A stretch of DNA of 64,000 bases from an uncultured Bacteroides sp. GTDB lineage: Bacteria > Bacteroidota > Bacteroidia > Bacteroidales > Bacteroidaceae. The notes under the pieces were generated by a model. The model was not told where the DNA came from. It made no database searches and saw only the letters and a program-made list of their open reading frames with translations. Made by a program: the position numbers and the translations under genes. Positions 30,625-41,210 of this stretch are shown here, in pieces. Each line of letters opens with the position of its first letter. Position 1 is the first letter of the stretch. Location of the stretch: contig CAMTOS010000001.1 in the NCBI GenBank assembly GCA_947074195.1, positions 58,507 through 122,506 on the forward strand, in the 5' to 3' direction.

Positions 30625-32469
30625 ATGAAAAAATATAATTCATTTTTATTTTATTATATTATTGTATTGCTAACTTCATTGGTCGCTTGTTCCGATGAAA
30701 CTAAGAATATTATTCCCCCGCAAAATGATGATAATAATGAATACTGGACTTTCCCGGAAGTTGTTCAGGTTAATATTAATCCAGATATTACCAGAATAAC
30801 CTATAGTGATGAAGGAGATTCGGGAGTAAAGCAGTATTGGGAAGATGATGATACCTTTATTCTTTATAATACAAGCGGAGATACTGTCAGTTATAAAGTT
30901 TCGGCTATTAATAGTGATAATAATGCACTGGCAACTTTTGAGCTTGTTGGTTCAGAAACATTATCAGGATATATTTTTTATGCAGTTTATAAAAATGGCA
31001 GGACTATAGATGTATCATTTTCTCACAGGATACCTGAGTATAACTTTGTAATGAGTGGCCAAACGCAGAGTTCATCAGCTCCAACAGGAAACCTGAAAGG
31101 TTATGATTTGATTGTAAGCGGGCCGATTTTAAGTTTTGATCAAACATTATCGTTTCAAAGTCAGGGCGCGATGCTTACTTTTGAATTAATGGTACCTGCA
31201 GCTTCGGGAACGATAAACAATATTATTTTCTCTTGCTCGGATTCAGATACCGATATATTTAAAACCAATTATATTAATTCTGCAAATAACTCCTCATCCT
31301 ACAATCTGGGCATAACCGGTTATTATAATTCAACAGATTCATATACATTAAAAGCATATATGTTGATACCGCCATTTTCTATTACAGGAGGAACCACACT
31401 GGATATAACGCTGATTACTACGAAAAACATCTTGCCTTATTCCTATAAATTCACTAATGATAAAGACTATGTTGCCGCTACGCGATATATATTTGATGTT
31501 AGTTCTTATAGCAGTGGTACAGAAACGGGCAATTATACATCAGCCATGGAAAATTTGAGAAATAGTAGCGATTGGATGGATAATAAACCAACACAGGGAG
31601 ATGGTAGCAGCGATAATCCGTATATTATATCGGATGGCTGGAAACTGGGATGGCTGAAAGCACTCGTTTACAATGATAATAACAATACAACATATAATAA
31701 TAAAGATGTAAATTATAAACTAACTACAAACATATCTATTGAAGATGGTGTGGAATGGACTCCTCTCGGCGATAACAATGCAATCTTCTCAGGTAATTTC
31801 GATGGTGATGGAAATAGCATCACAAACATGACCATCAGCGAATCGAGCAATGGAAATCAGGCTCTGTTTGGCTCTATAAAAAACTCTTACATCTATAATC
31901 TCTCGGTGAGTGGTTCGATAACTCCTAAAGGTGGGTCAACCTATGCAGGCATTGTAGGAGTAGCCGAAAGCTCTACAGTTTCTAACTGTAACAACTATGT
32001 TTCTATCAATCCTGTTAGTGGGTATCAGGGACAATGCGGAGGTATAATAGGTTCAGGAAATGGAACTATAATTATTACTAATTGCAATAATTATGGTAAG
32101 ATTGAAAGTGCTAATCCTGTAGGCGGAATAATCGCACTATTCCAAAACACTAATGGCGACCCATATATATCGGGATGTACAAATCATGCATCAATTGCCG
32201 GATCAGAGAATGTAGGAGGTATTATAGGAAATGCAGATAGTAAAATTACAATTAGCAATTGCACCAATAATGGTACAATCACTGCCAGTGGTTATGGTAA
32301 AGTAGCTGGTATCGTTGGAATTGGACTGAATAGCCCTATCAGCTCTTGCGTAAATAATGGAGAAATCATAGGTGAAAACTACGCAGCTCAGATTATAGGG
32401 CAGAACAATGCTTCATCGTGTACACTTACTGATAATTCAGAAAACGGTAGTGTTGTTATTTCGAATTAG
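30625..32469 (+). CDS. Lipoprotein with fimbrillin-like N-terminal region and C-terminal GLUG-type repeats
   Basis: Lipobox SLVACSDE; repeats such as GGIIGSGNGTIIITNCNNYGKIESANPVGGIIA and VGGIIGNADSKITISNCTNNGTI. Confidence 0.72.
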   Translation: MKKYNSFLFYYIIVLLTSLVACSDETKNIIPPQNDDNNEYWTFPEVVQVNINPDITRITYSDEGDSGVKQYWEDDDTFILYNTSGDTVSYKVSAINSDNNALATFELVGSETLSGYIFYAVYKNGRTIDVSFSHRIPEYNFVMSGQTQSSSAPTGNLKGYDLIVSGPILSFDQTLSFQSQGAMLTFELMVPAASGTINNIIFSCSDSDTDIFKTNYINSANNSSSYNLGITGYYNSTDSYTLKAYMLIPPFSITGGTTLDITLITTKNILPYSYKFTNDKDYVAATRYIFDVSSYSSGTETGNYTSAMENLRNSSDWMDNKPTQGDGSSDNPYIISDGWKLGWLKALVYNDNNNTTYNNKDVNYKLTTNISIEDGVEWTPLGDNNAIFSGNFDGDGNSITNMTISESSNGNQALFGSIKNSYIYNLSVSGSITPKGGSTYAGIVGVAESSTVSNCNNYVSINPVSGYQGQCGGIIGSGNGTIIITNCNNYGKIESANPVGGIIALFQNTNGDPYISGCTNHASIAGSENVGGIIGNADSKITISNCTNNGTITASGYGKVAGIVGIGLNSPISSCVNNGEIIGENYAAQIIGQNNASSCTLTDNSENGSVVISN

Positions 32470-32487
32470 GCCGAAAGCAAATAAAAA

Positions 32488-32507
32488 TCTGCCTAAACTT
32501 AGACAGA
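32488..32507. terminator. Probable intrinsic terminator between convergent genes
   Basis: TCTGCCTAA-AC-TTAGACAGA stem (one C/A pair, G.U on the minus-strand RNA), flanked by A-rich and T-rich tracts. A second inverted repeat AGAATGTT...AACATTCT follows at 32525-32548. Confidence 0.6.
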
Positions 32508-32585
32508 CTTTTACTAACCCAAAAAGAATGTTATCCTAAAAACATTCTCAAACCTAATTGCGAAAACCTATGCTTGTGTTATTAT

Positions 32586-35500
32586 TTATCTTAGTATCAT
32601 TATCTTTTCATTTCCGATAATATAAATGCCTGGTTCCAGTATTCGGATAGCTTCACTTCGATATATCTGGCTCAAAACTTTTATTCCATAAACTGTATAA
32701 ACATCAACTATAGGATCGAACAATATTTCTGCATCTTCCATACCACTTGGCTTTTCATAATCATCTGAATCTGTAAGATAAACATCTTCAATCTTTATCG
32801 GACAACCTCCATATGACCAGAATCCGGCTATATAAATATGAGAAGGATCGAGTTTGACGCCATTTTCTTTATATGCATTTTGCAATTGTACGACTAACTG
32901 AGTCTGATTTCCCATATCATACATAGCAGCGGAAGACCAGTAGTTATTTTCATCGAACAAACGGAAAGATGCACCGCAGTTATTGACTTCCTGAAGTTTT
33001 ACTACCACATAATTATAGGCTGACATATCAATACCATTGTTATATATCCACCCACCAAATCCATATTGTCCGGTAATGAGAGTCTGAGTTGATTCATCAA
33101 AAGAACCGGTTGTCCAGATAGAGGGATTTAAAAGAGCGTTTGTTAAAGGAAAAGTTGTTGCAGTAATCCATATTTCTTTGCGCTGTGCTTCTCCCATTAC
33201 ACCCTGATAATAAACAGACAGCATACTTACTCCATCTTTAAGAGCAATTAAACGACCATTAACTACAGAAAGAACATCAGGATTGCCAATGGTATAAGTT
33301 GCAGTCATCGTTACATCTTCCATATGTCCATCGGCATAAACTGCATTTATGGTCAGATTCATTGAGCTTCCTGTCAAAAGCATTATATCTTCACCTTCTT
33401 CAATAATTATATCAGTTAATGTCAGAGACTCTTCACTATAGCCGGTAAAAGAATCGTCATAGAAAATGGATTCATTAAACTGAGGTTCGGTAGAGAACCA
33501 GTCAATATCCACATAACCACCTAATGTCTGAGTAGCATAGTTGAAGATGGCAAACTTATTGCCGGTAAACATGGACAGATCGTATTTCATTTCGAATTCA
33601 TTACCAAATTTGATGAAATTGATATTATCCAGGCTATAATAGAAATTTGCTTTACCATTAAGATAACCGGCAACCGCACGAAGATAGATCGTTGGTTGGT
33701 TTATTTCTATACCTTCAATAAAAGCTTTATCCTCACTTGTTAATGATGCTGAACCGTAGATTAATTTCTTTACACCATCTTTCATCTTCACTCCTATATA
33801 AGCATACGGATCCTGAAAGACCGATATGCCGGCGATATCGCCATTTATCATATGCTCAACTTCCAGCTTTATCGTACCAAAAGAGTTGTTCATATCGTTC
33901 TGATAACCAAGAATACGTTGAGTCAGCGTATTCTTTGCCTGATGCATTTCCTCCACCACATTGGCAGTGTAAAGACGGAGAGAACCTGCATTTTCTATTA
34001 ATGACCATTTCGACGGGTCAGGATTATGATTCCATCCCCATTGCATTCCAAGTTCATAATGACGAAAATTGTCGTTTGTAGGCAATGAAGTTATTCCATA
34101 TTCTCTACCCACATTTGGTTTGCGATAAGTTGTCACTCCGGCACCATTCACTCCAATTTCAGGCCAGTCATTTACCCATGTTACCGGCTGCAGATTAGGA
34201 AAGCGACCGAACGGGCCTTTATCATAAAACAACACAGTCCACCACTCTCCTGTTTGAGTCTGCACTAATGCACCCTGATGAATATTATCATCATCAATCA
34301 GTTTCTTTTCTTCGTAAGGTCCGTAAACATTCTTAGAACGGAACACAGTCTGAAATGCAGGCCAACCACCATAAGTGGCATAGATATAATAGTATTCACC
34401 GATTTTGTACAGATGACTACCTTCCAGACCTTCACGGAATGAATATTGTACTACCTCTTTATCGCCATCGGGAACTTTCACAAAATCATCATCAACTTCG
34501 GCAATACGAATATGATTAATTCCATAAACGATATAATTCTTGCCGTTAGGATCGAACAATAATCCCGGATCATAATAAGCATCATTCAGCTTTTTCTTAT
34601 CCCATGTTCCGTTTATTTCTGTTGTTGTCAAAAGATAGCTTCCTTCATCGAGAGTAGTAAATAACAAATAAAACGTACCATTCTTATACTGTAATGCACT
34701 TGCCCACTGCCCTTTACTGTACCGGTCTTGTCCGTTATCAAGATTATAACCATCTGTTAGTTCGATACGCTGTAACGGATTGCAACAATACTCCCAATTT
34801 ACCAGATCATAAGATTTCAGAATGGTGGCACCCGGAAAGATATGCATTGTAGTAGAAACCATATAATAAACATCATCCACACGAATAACATCGGGGTCAG
34901 GGAAATCACCAAATACTATTGGATTAGTGTATGTTCCGTCGCCATTGTCGCTATGAGAACGATATGTAAAATCCGGACGCGGATAATTATCGAGTGCATA
35001 GTCTTTGTACCAATGATAAATGGGCCATGGACATGCTTCAGGATCGTTCAGGAAAGTATAATCTTCTCCCGGAGCTGGAGGAATACCATCGAATCTGGCC
35101 AAATATTCAGGACTGGTAAACAACAACCAGCTTACATTGCCTGCATCATCGGTTATCTTCTTGAAGTTAGCACCGAAACCATCTCCGCCAGCCACGCCGG
35201 TATGAGCTTTACCCCAGGAAGCATCATATTTCGCATCCGCCCAATCCATTTCTGTAATCATAACAGGTGCCATGTCGGCAACAGGCTGCACATCTTCATC
35301 CCACCCTTTCTGAAAGTTCTCATAACCTTCGCCACTACCAAACCATCCCGGATAGATATGCACGGCATAACCTATGTTATCATCATCAATTGGATTAACG
35401 GCATAACCACTGTAAATTGATTGATAAGCTAAACCCGGAATCCAAAGAATATTATTGCAACCCTCATTACGCATGGCATCAACAATTGACTGAAAGTAGA

Positions 35501-36224
35501 TTTTCAGATTATCAAAATGTCCTTGCGAGCGGTTTCCATAAGTTCCATCAGGTCCCAATATACGTATAGGTTCATTAGCCAACTCGAACATAATGTTCGG
35601 ATGATTCTTCAGTTTTGAATGCTGTGCCACATAAGTCCATATCTGAATTAGATACTGATTATATGCATCTCCTACAGCAATGTTCTCCGGGCAAACTCCG
35701 GGAGGACGCATTACTACATACATGCCTTTTGAAATTGCATACTCTGCCATTGGAATAAACACATTATCCAACGCCGCTTTGAAGCGATCGAAATCGAATG
35801 CCGAAATATCATGTTCACCAGCAACATTCGAACCCGGGCGATTCGACCAGTATGGATCCATATGCAATCGCAGAAAGTTCATTTCCCATCCTGCCGCCAT
35901 TATTTCATTAATCAGCCGCTGATTATAATTCAGACAACCATTCACATCATAGTTGGTCCAGTATTGTCCGCGTTCATTAAACCATGGGCTATAAGTCTGA
36001 GCAAACCCATGCAGTTTAACTACATTACCGTGAGAATCAACCAGCTGATTTCCTTTAACTTTTAGCTCAGGCATTGCCATTCCTTCCCAGGCAAAAAGTT
36101 GAAAAGAGAAGAATATCATCAAGACAAAACAGGCCGTCATCTTTATCAGAGAAGTATCATTTTCAAGAGTTTTATTTACTGAAAGAGCTTTCATAATATC
36201 AAATAATTTAAAGTTTCGTTTCAT
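32586..36224 (-). CDS. GH5-GH43 fusion enzyme with C-terminal accessory region and sorting-like tail
   Basis: GH5-like GNQLVDSHGNVVKLHGFAQTYSPW...NFLRLHMDPYW...MFELANEP...MITEMDWADAKY; then GH43-like YTNPIVFGDFPDPDVIRVDDVYYMVSTTMHIFPGATILKSYDLVNWEY...GQWASALQYKNGTFYLLF; tail VDVYTVYGIKVLSQIYRSEAIRILEPGIYII. Confidence 0.9.
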   Translation of the reverse strand: MKRNFKLFDIMKALSVNKTLENDTSLIKMTACFVLMIFFSFQLFAWEGMAMPELKVKGNQLVDSHGNVVKLHGFAQTYSPWFNERGQYWTNYDVNGCLNYNQRLINEIMAAGWEMNFLRLHMDPYWSNRPGSNVAGEHDISAFDFDRFKAALDNVFIPMAEYAISKGMYVVMRPPGVCPENIAVGDAYNQYLIQIWTYVAQHSKLKNHPNIMFELANEPIRILGPDGTYGNRSQGHFDNLKIYFQSIVDAMRNEGCNNILWIPGLAYQSIYSGYAVNPIDDDNIGYAVHIYPGWFGSGEGYENFQKGWDEDVQPVADMAPVMITEMDWADAKYDASWGKAHTGVAGGDGFGANFKKITDDAGNVSWLLFTSPEYLARFDGIPPAPGEDYTFLNDPEACPWPIYHWYKDYALDNYPRPDFTYRSHSDNGDGTYTNPIVFGDFPDPDVIRVDDVYYMVSTTMHIFPGATILKSYDLVNWEYCCNPLQRIELTDGYNLDNGQDRYSKGQWASALQYKNGTFYLLFTTLDEGSYLLTTTEINGTWDKKKLNDAYYDPGLLFDPNGKNYIVYGINHIRIAEVDDDFVKVPDGDKEVVQYSFREGLEGSHLYKIGEYYYIYATYGGWPAFQTVFRSKNVYGPYEEKKLIDDDNIHQGALVQTQTGEWWTVLFYDKGPFGRFPNLQPVTWVNDWPEIGVNGAGVTTYRKPNVGREYGITSLPTNDNFRHYELGMQWGWNHNPDPSKWSLIENAGSLRLYTANVVEEMHQAKNTLTQRILGYQNDMNNSFGTIKLEVEHMINGDIAGISVFQDPYAYIGVKMKDGVKKLIYGSASLTSEDKAFIEGIEINQPTIYLRAVAGYLNGKANFYYSLDNINFIKFGNEFEMKYDLSMFTGNKFAIFNYATQTLGGYVDIDWFSTEPQFNESIFYDDSFTGYSEESLTLTDIIIEEGEDIMLLTGSSMNLTINAVYADGHMEDVTMTATYTIGNPDVLSVVNGRLIALKDGVSMLSVYYQGVMGEAQRKEIWITATTFPLTNALLNPSIWTTGSFDESTQTLITGQYGFGGWIYNNGIDMSAYNYVVVKLQEVNNCGASFRLFDENNYWSSAAMYDMGNQTQLVVQLQNAYKENGVKLDPSHIYIAGFWSYGGCPIKIEDVYLTDSDDYEKPSGMEDAEILFDPIVDVYTVYGIKVLSQIYRSEAIRILEPGIYIIGNEKIMILR

Positions 36225-36235
36225 TGGTTTTGTCG

Positions 36236-36301
36236 CAAATATATGGAATAGAGCACTCAGTGCAGGTTTTTCATGTTACATGTATTCCACTCTGCATTAC
36301 T
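36236..36301 (-). promoter_or_regulatory. Putative promoter and HTCS-type operator upstream of the GH5-GH43 gene
   Basis: -7 box TATATTTG (36236-36243); GTTACA (36275) and ATTACT (36296), 21 bp apart, 32 bp from the -7 box. Confidence 0.55.
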
Positions 36302-36306
36302 TATTG

Positions 36307-37674
36307 TCATTTCTTACTCTCTGCAAACTTCCAATAATCAAAATACATCAGATCAGTAGCGGGTTCTCCCTTTACTATAAAGTATAAATCATGTTTTCCG
36401 GTTGTTTCGGGAATCTCAGCATCTACCAATTGCCAACGATTACTACCACCTGTACGCGGTATTTTTATCGTCGTCAGGAGCGGGCCATTCATACCATCAA
36501 GTCTGACTTCCATATACACCGGAGCATTATGCGTTGTTCCTACACGCGCAGTAAATTTATTGGCTCCTTTTATCTTAAAATCCACTTCACGAACTTTTAT
36601 GAAAGCACCATCCTTTTTAGCCGTAACAAACACACCAACCTCTTTATTCTGAGAAGACTTAAAACCTTCAGACCAGGCAATCGTTTCAGCTTCATTTTTT
36701 ATATAAGGATTGATACTCGCTATTGCCTCCTTAATTCCATCGGTCATTTTAAGTTCAGGAACCGAGCCGTCTTTATTGAATTTCAGTTCTTCTACACATA
36801 CAGAGCGATTAAATCCACCACCTCCGGGCAACGCACCATTATGATAAAAGAAATAAGTCTTCCCTTTATAATCAATTACTCCCGGATGATTGGTAAACAC
36901 TCCACCTTCACGAGACATTACTACACCGCCATACTTCCATGGTCCTTCTGGTGAATCGCTTGTAGAATACCCGATAAATTCCGGTAACGGACCACCTGCC
37001 CAAAAGAGATAATACAGATTATTGCGTTTATACAGCCATGGCCCTTCTTCATATTGCGTCGGGCGATTTTCATCATTCAATCTCTTCGTAAAAGATGCTT
37101 CTGTCATCGGCACGGCAACAACATTACCTTTTACAGAGATCATATCTTCATTCAATTTCACATAGTAAAGTTTTGGATTGCCCCAGTAAAGATAAGCCTG
37201 TCCGTCATCATCAATAAAAACAGTAGGGTCGATATCTCCCCAATCAGTCTGCACCAACGGAGCGCCGATGGGATCATAAAAAGGGCCATAAGGAGAATCG
37301 GCAACCGCAACTCCAACAGCTGGCCGACCATTCTCACGAGACGTCACAGGAACATACATATAAAATTTGCCATCCCTTTCGATGCATTGCGGAGCCCAGG
37401 CATCACCACTTGTCCAGTCGAAATCATTGTATGACAATACTACCCCATGATCCGTCCAGTTGACCATATCGTCGGTTGAATACAACTTCCAGTTATCCAT
37501 AGTAAACCAGGTCGAATTATCCTCATCATGGGATGTATAAAGATAGAGCCTGTCATTGTAAACCATGGGCGCCGGATCGGCTGTGTACATAGTCTGAACA
37601 ATCGGATTCTGGGCCTTAGCAAATCCTGTAAATCCAATAAATACTGATAATAAGATATTTCGCATTTTCATCAT
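36307..37674 (-). CDS. GH43 (arabinofuranosidase/arabinoxylan hydrolase type) with C-terminal CBM6-like domain
   Basis: [30 protein letters not shown]...[25 protein letters not shown]...[22 protein letters not shown]-terminal [36 protein letters not shown]. Confidence 0.9.
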   Translation of the reverse strand: MMKMRNILLSVFIGFTGFAKAQNPIVQTMYTADPAPMVYNDRLYLYTSHDEDNSTWFTMDNWKLYSTDDMVNWTDHGVVLSYNDFDWTSGDAWAPQCIERDGKFYMYVPVTSRENGRPAVGVAVADSPYGPFYDPIGAPLVQTDWGDIDPTVFIDDDGQAYLYWGNPKLYYVKLNEDMISVKGNVVAVPMTEASFTKRLNDENRPTQYEEGPWLYKRNNLYYLFWAGGPLPEFIGYSTSDSPEGPWKYGGVVMSREGGVFTNHPGVIDYKGKTYFFYHNGALPGGGGFNRSVCVEELKFNKDGSVPELKMTDGIKEAIASINPYIKNEAETIAWSEGFKSSQNKEVGVFVTAKKDGAFIKVREVDFKIKGANKFTARVGTTHNAPVYMEVRLDGMNGPLLTTIKIPRTGGSNRWQLVDAEIPETTGKHDLYFIVKGEPATDLMYFDYWKFAESKK

Positions 37675-37682
37675 CTTTAAAT

Positions 37683-38561
37683 TTAGTCTTTACCAAAAGA
37701 ACGTGAAACAAAAGTCAAACAGTTGTAGAGTGCCGAATGCCAGTATTCCCAATCATGTCCACCATCGCGCACTCTAAACTGGCAAGGTATACCCGCGTTG
37801 CGCATGGCCTGAAAAAATTCAATATTACGATCTAAGAGGAAATCATCGTCGCCACAATCGACAAACCATTCTACTGTACGCAAACTATCTTTACGAGCAT
37901 CTTCAGCCAGAGCAACATAATCAACACAACTTTTATCTATAACAGATCGAGTGAGTATTGCAATTTTAGAATTCGGATCATCATAACGAACTGCTCCTTC
38001 TTCCGGGATAGACATCAGTGCACTCATAGCATAGGCAGCACAATATTTATCAGAATGACGCTGTGCATAGTTTGTGGCACCTCCACCACCCATAGACAGA
38101 CCAGCAATGGCTCTATGCTGTTTATCACCGATAACCCGATATTTCGATTCAGCATAAGGAAGTAATTCATCATAAAAGAATGTTTCATATTTCCAGCCGG
38201 GCATATCGAAGTATCCATTCCACTCCGTATGAATATTACCTCCGGCATTTGGCGAAATGATAATCATCGGACAAGCCTCTTTGCTGGCTATCAACCGATC
38301 TGCCACATCTTTCATCCGGCCATGTTCTGGCCAGTCTTTATGCGTACCCCACATACCATGAAGAAGATATAATACCGGATACTGTTTATCCGGATGAAGA
38401 TTATAACCGGGAGGAAGATAAACTGTAAATTCACGAGGTGCATCCAGCACATCACTATGAATTGTATCTGTAATCACCCGGCTTTGCCAGTCGTTTTGCG
38501 GCATTTGTGCATTCATTATTAAAGAGAATATGCACAAGCAAATAAATATCAGTTTTCTCAT
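37683..38561 (-). CDS. CE1-like carbohydrate esterase (feruloyl/acetyl-xylan esterase, esterase D-like)
   Basis: [30 protein letters not shown]; nucleophile elbow [20 protein letters not shown]. Confidence 0.9.
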   Translation of the reverse strand: MRKLIFICLCIFSLIMNAQMPQNDWQSRVITDTIHSDVLDAPREFTVYLPPGYNLHPDKQYPVLYLLHGMWGTHKDWPEHGRMKDVADRLIASKEACPMIIISPNAGGNIHTEWNGYFDMPGWKYETFFYDELLPYAESKYRVIGDKQHRAIAGLSMGGGGATNYAQRHSDKYCAAYAMSALMSIPEEGAVRYDDPNSKIAILTRSVIDKSCVDYVALAEDARKDSLRTVEWFVDCGDDDFLLDRNIEFFQAMRNAGIPCQFRVRDGGHDWEYWHSALYNCLTFVSRSFGKD

Positions 38562-38581
38562 AACATTACAGGCCTGTTAAA

Positions 38582-41017
38582 TTAGAATTTTACTTCTACT
38601 TTTTTCCCATTATAGTTCACTATTTTCTCTGAACCATCATTCAGCTTCACAGTAAATTTTCGATTCTGAATCATGCCATCATAAGCACCCGAACGTTTAC
38701 CTATCGTCAGTTTCTTTGCTTTATCATTCCATGTAAAAGGTATTTCGGTATATGCGCCATTCTCATAATTATAGTTATCGAACTCATCTTCATAAAGCGT
38801 AAACGTTCCGTCAGCACCTTCATAAACATTAACCGCCAGATTATCCCACGGCTTTTCAGTAGCATACTGCACCTGTGGTCCAATGGGGATAATGCTTCCT
38901 GCTTTCACATAAAGAGGGATTTCATCGATTGATGTTACTTGTGTGATATACTGTCCACCATTATATTTTTGATTCGTCTGATAGTTATACCATGTGGTAT
39001 TTGCAGGAAGATAAATCCCGGTTGTTTTTCCGATAGTAAAATCAACAACCGGTTCTTCAACAGATTCGTTTCCATCATTTCGATTCCAGCCTTCATTTTC
39101 ATCTGCTTTTACAATCGCTTCGGGTGTATATTGTGCCTGCAAAACCGGAGCAACAAGAATAGATTTTCCAAACATATATTGATCATTCATATCCCACACA
39201 TTCTTATCTTCAGGGAAATCCATCATCAGTGCACGCATAAAGCTGGATTGATTCTTTGTCACATCCCACGAAGTAGAATAGATATATGGCAATAAAGAGT
39301 AACGAAGATTTATCGTTTTCTCGATAGCATCATAAATTGGTTCGCCTTTCTCGCCAAAGTAGTAAATCTCACGTTTCAAATCAGTACCATGCGAACGCAT
39401 CATTGGCGTAAATGCACCCTGCTGCAACCAACGTACATATAATTCCTGAAACAGCGGATTCTTTGAAGCTGTACCATCCATCCAGCTTTTATTATAATGT
39501 CCTGAAAAAAATCCGCCAATATCGGTATTAAAATTTGGATTACCTGTCAATGTGAAGTTCAAAGCCGCCGGTATCTGATTGCGGAATGACTCCCATGAAG
39601 AGTTTACGTCACCGGACCATACATTGGCGCCATATCTTTGCTGTCCGGCAAACCCTGAACGGGTAAGAATAAACACACGTTTATCTGAAGTCGTAGCACG
39701 CTGATTATTATATACGCCACCTACAGCCATAAGCGGATAGGCATTGCGCACTTTACGGAAAGAACCCAGATGGGTTTGTGTGTCCATATCTTCAGGTTTA
39801 AATTCCAGATGATCCGGTTCTGTAGAATCCATCCACCAGCCGTCCATACCCATGTCATAGATTCGTGTCAGATTTTTCCAGTAGATATCTCTGGCTTCCG
39901 GATTATAGGCATCATAAACTCTTACTCCCGATGGATATTCCGGATTTGGGGGCCAGGTATCCAGACCCGATAGCGGCCATGTCTTGAAATCGAACAACAT
40001 ATTCTTATCATTCATCTCACGGTAGGCTTTAGTCATCGGACCAAAACTCGACCAGATAGTAATAATGATATGGGCATTGTTTTGGTGTACTTCATCAATC
40101 ATTTGCTGGGCATTCTGGAATCCGCCATCGAGGAATTCCATGGCATTCCACTGATAATTATTGCCCCAGTATTGCCAGTCCTGAATAATACCATCGAGCG
40201 GCACACCCAGTTCGCGATGTTTACTAACTACCTCCAAAAGCTCTTCCTGAGTTTTATAACGTTCGCGACTTTGCCAGAAACCATATGTCCACAACGGAAA
40301 CATCGGAACTTCACCGGTTAAAGCACGCATTTGCGCAATTACACCATCGGCATTGCCACCATACATAAAATAGTAATCCACGGCATCGCCCACTTCAGAC
40401 TCGAAAGAGATCACTCCGCCGTTATCGGCAAAAACCGTAGGTGAATAGTTATCCCAAAACAATCCATACCCTTTTACCGACTGAATAAAAGGAATGGCAT
40501 CTTCCACATTTCCCTGCACCAGATTTTTGTTTTGATTTCGTTGCGACATCTTTCCATTCTGCAAACTGCCCAAACCATAGACCGGTTCATCGCCATCAAG
40601 CTGGAAAGATTGTTTCACCCGATAAGTCTGCACACCGGCATCATTAAAAGGAATAAATACCGGAGCGGCATTCTCATTTAAAAGCTGTTCGTTATTATTA
40701 TAATAAGCAATTTCTCCATTATTCAAATTCAATGAAATCTGTAGCGATTTACTTTTAAGTCCGATAGAGCCGTTTTCTGTTGTTTCTTTTAAAGCAATGA
40801 TTTGTGGTTGCGCTATAACAGTGAGACTTTCTTTATTAAACTCCAGTCCTGAAGGATGTTTTATTACCCGGACAGTTGCATCGTTGTAAAACTGAATTTT
40901 TATATCGACCCCGTTAATAGTCGTTTCGATACCATTTGAAATTCGCTGATAATTCTGTGCCTGCACTCCAAATGGTGCCAGCAAAACAAGGAGAATTAAA
41001 ATTTTTAATGTCTTCAT
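38582..41017 (-). CDS. GH31 alpha-glycosidase, probable alpha-xylosidase
   Basis: DGIIQDWQYWGNNYQWNAMEF, DMGMDGWWMDSTEPDHLEF, RSGFAGQQRYGANVWSGDVNSSWESFRNQIPAALNFTLTGNPNFNTDIGGF. The ORF track extends to 41284, but MKTLKILILLVLLAPFGVQAQ at 41017 is a normal signal peptide; the extension is translated repeat DNA. Confidence 0.93.
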   Translation of the reverse strand: MKTLKILILLVLLAPFGVQAQNYQRISNGIETTINGVDIKIQFYNDATVRVIKHPSGLEFNKESLTVIAQPQIIALKETTENGSIGLKSKSLQISLNLNNGEIAYYNNNEQLLNENAAPVFIPFNDAGVQTYRVKQSFQLDGDEPVYGLGSLQNGKMSQRNQNKNLVQGNVEDAIPFIQSVKGYGLFWDNYSPTVFADNGGVISFESEVGDAVDYYFMYGGNADGVIAQMRALTGEVPMFPLWTYGFWQSRERYKTQEELLEVVSKHRELGVPLDGIIQDWQYWGNNYQWNAMEFLDGGFQNAQQMIDEVHQNNAHIIITIWSSFGPMTKAYREMNDKNMLFDFKTWPLSGLDTWPPNPEYPSGVRVYDAYNPEARDIYWKNLTRIYDMGMDGWWMDSTEPDHLEFKPEDMDTQTHLGSFRKVRNAYPLMAVGGVYNNQRATTSDKRVFILTRSGFAGQQRYGANVWSGDVNSSWESFRNQIPAALNFTLTGNPNFNTDIGGFFSGHYNKSWMDGTASKNPLFQELYVRWLQQGAFTPMMRSHGTDLKREIYYFGEKGEPIYDAIEKTINLRYSLLPYIYSTSWDVTKNQSSFMRALMMDFPEDKNVWDMNDQYMFGKSILVAPVLQAQYTPEAIVKADENEGWNRNDGNESVEEPVVDFTIGKTTGIYLPANTTWYNYQTNQKYNGGQYITQVTSIDEIPLYVKAGSIIPIGPQVQYATEKPWDNLAVNVYEGADGTFTLYEDEFDNYNYENGAYTEIPFTWNDKAKKLTIGKRSGAYDGMIQNRKFTVKLNDGSEKIVNYNGKKVEVKF

Positions 41018-41074
41018 TTTATGTAATTCTTTATAATATAGATTCGGTTTACTGATGATAGCTTTCCGGTTTGG

Positions 41075-41178
41075 TGCAGAACCCTCTGCACTGTGTTGCA
41101 AAGCTATCTGCAGTTTAGTGCAGAGCCCTCTGCAGTTTCCCGCTAAACCTTTTGCAGTTTTCTGCAAAGCCTTATGCA
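41075..41178. repeat. 22-bp-period array of five near-palindromic 16-bp units
   Basis: Units start at 41075, 41097, 41119, 41141 and 41163: TGCAGAACCCTCTGCA, TGCAAAGCTATCTGCA, TGCAGAGCCCTCTGCA, CGCTAAACCTTTTGCA, TGCAAAGCCTTATGCA. A possible degenerate sixth unit starts near 41053. Confidence 0.95.
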
Positions 41179-41210
41179 GTAATTGTGATAACCGTGAAGT
41201 AAAATCGATA

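Noticed and set aside
34842-35420. 192-aa plus-strand ORF inside the GH5-GH43 gene
   Set aside because: Antisense shadow of a well-supported CDS; no recognisable domain.
36391-36954. 187-aa plus-strand ORF inside GH43
   Set aside because: Antisense shadow ORF with biased composition and no domain.
23158-41178. 22-bp arrays as CRISPR arrays
   Set aside because: Repeat core is only about 16 bp with 6-bp spacers, units are imperfect, and no cas genes are present.
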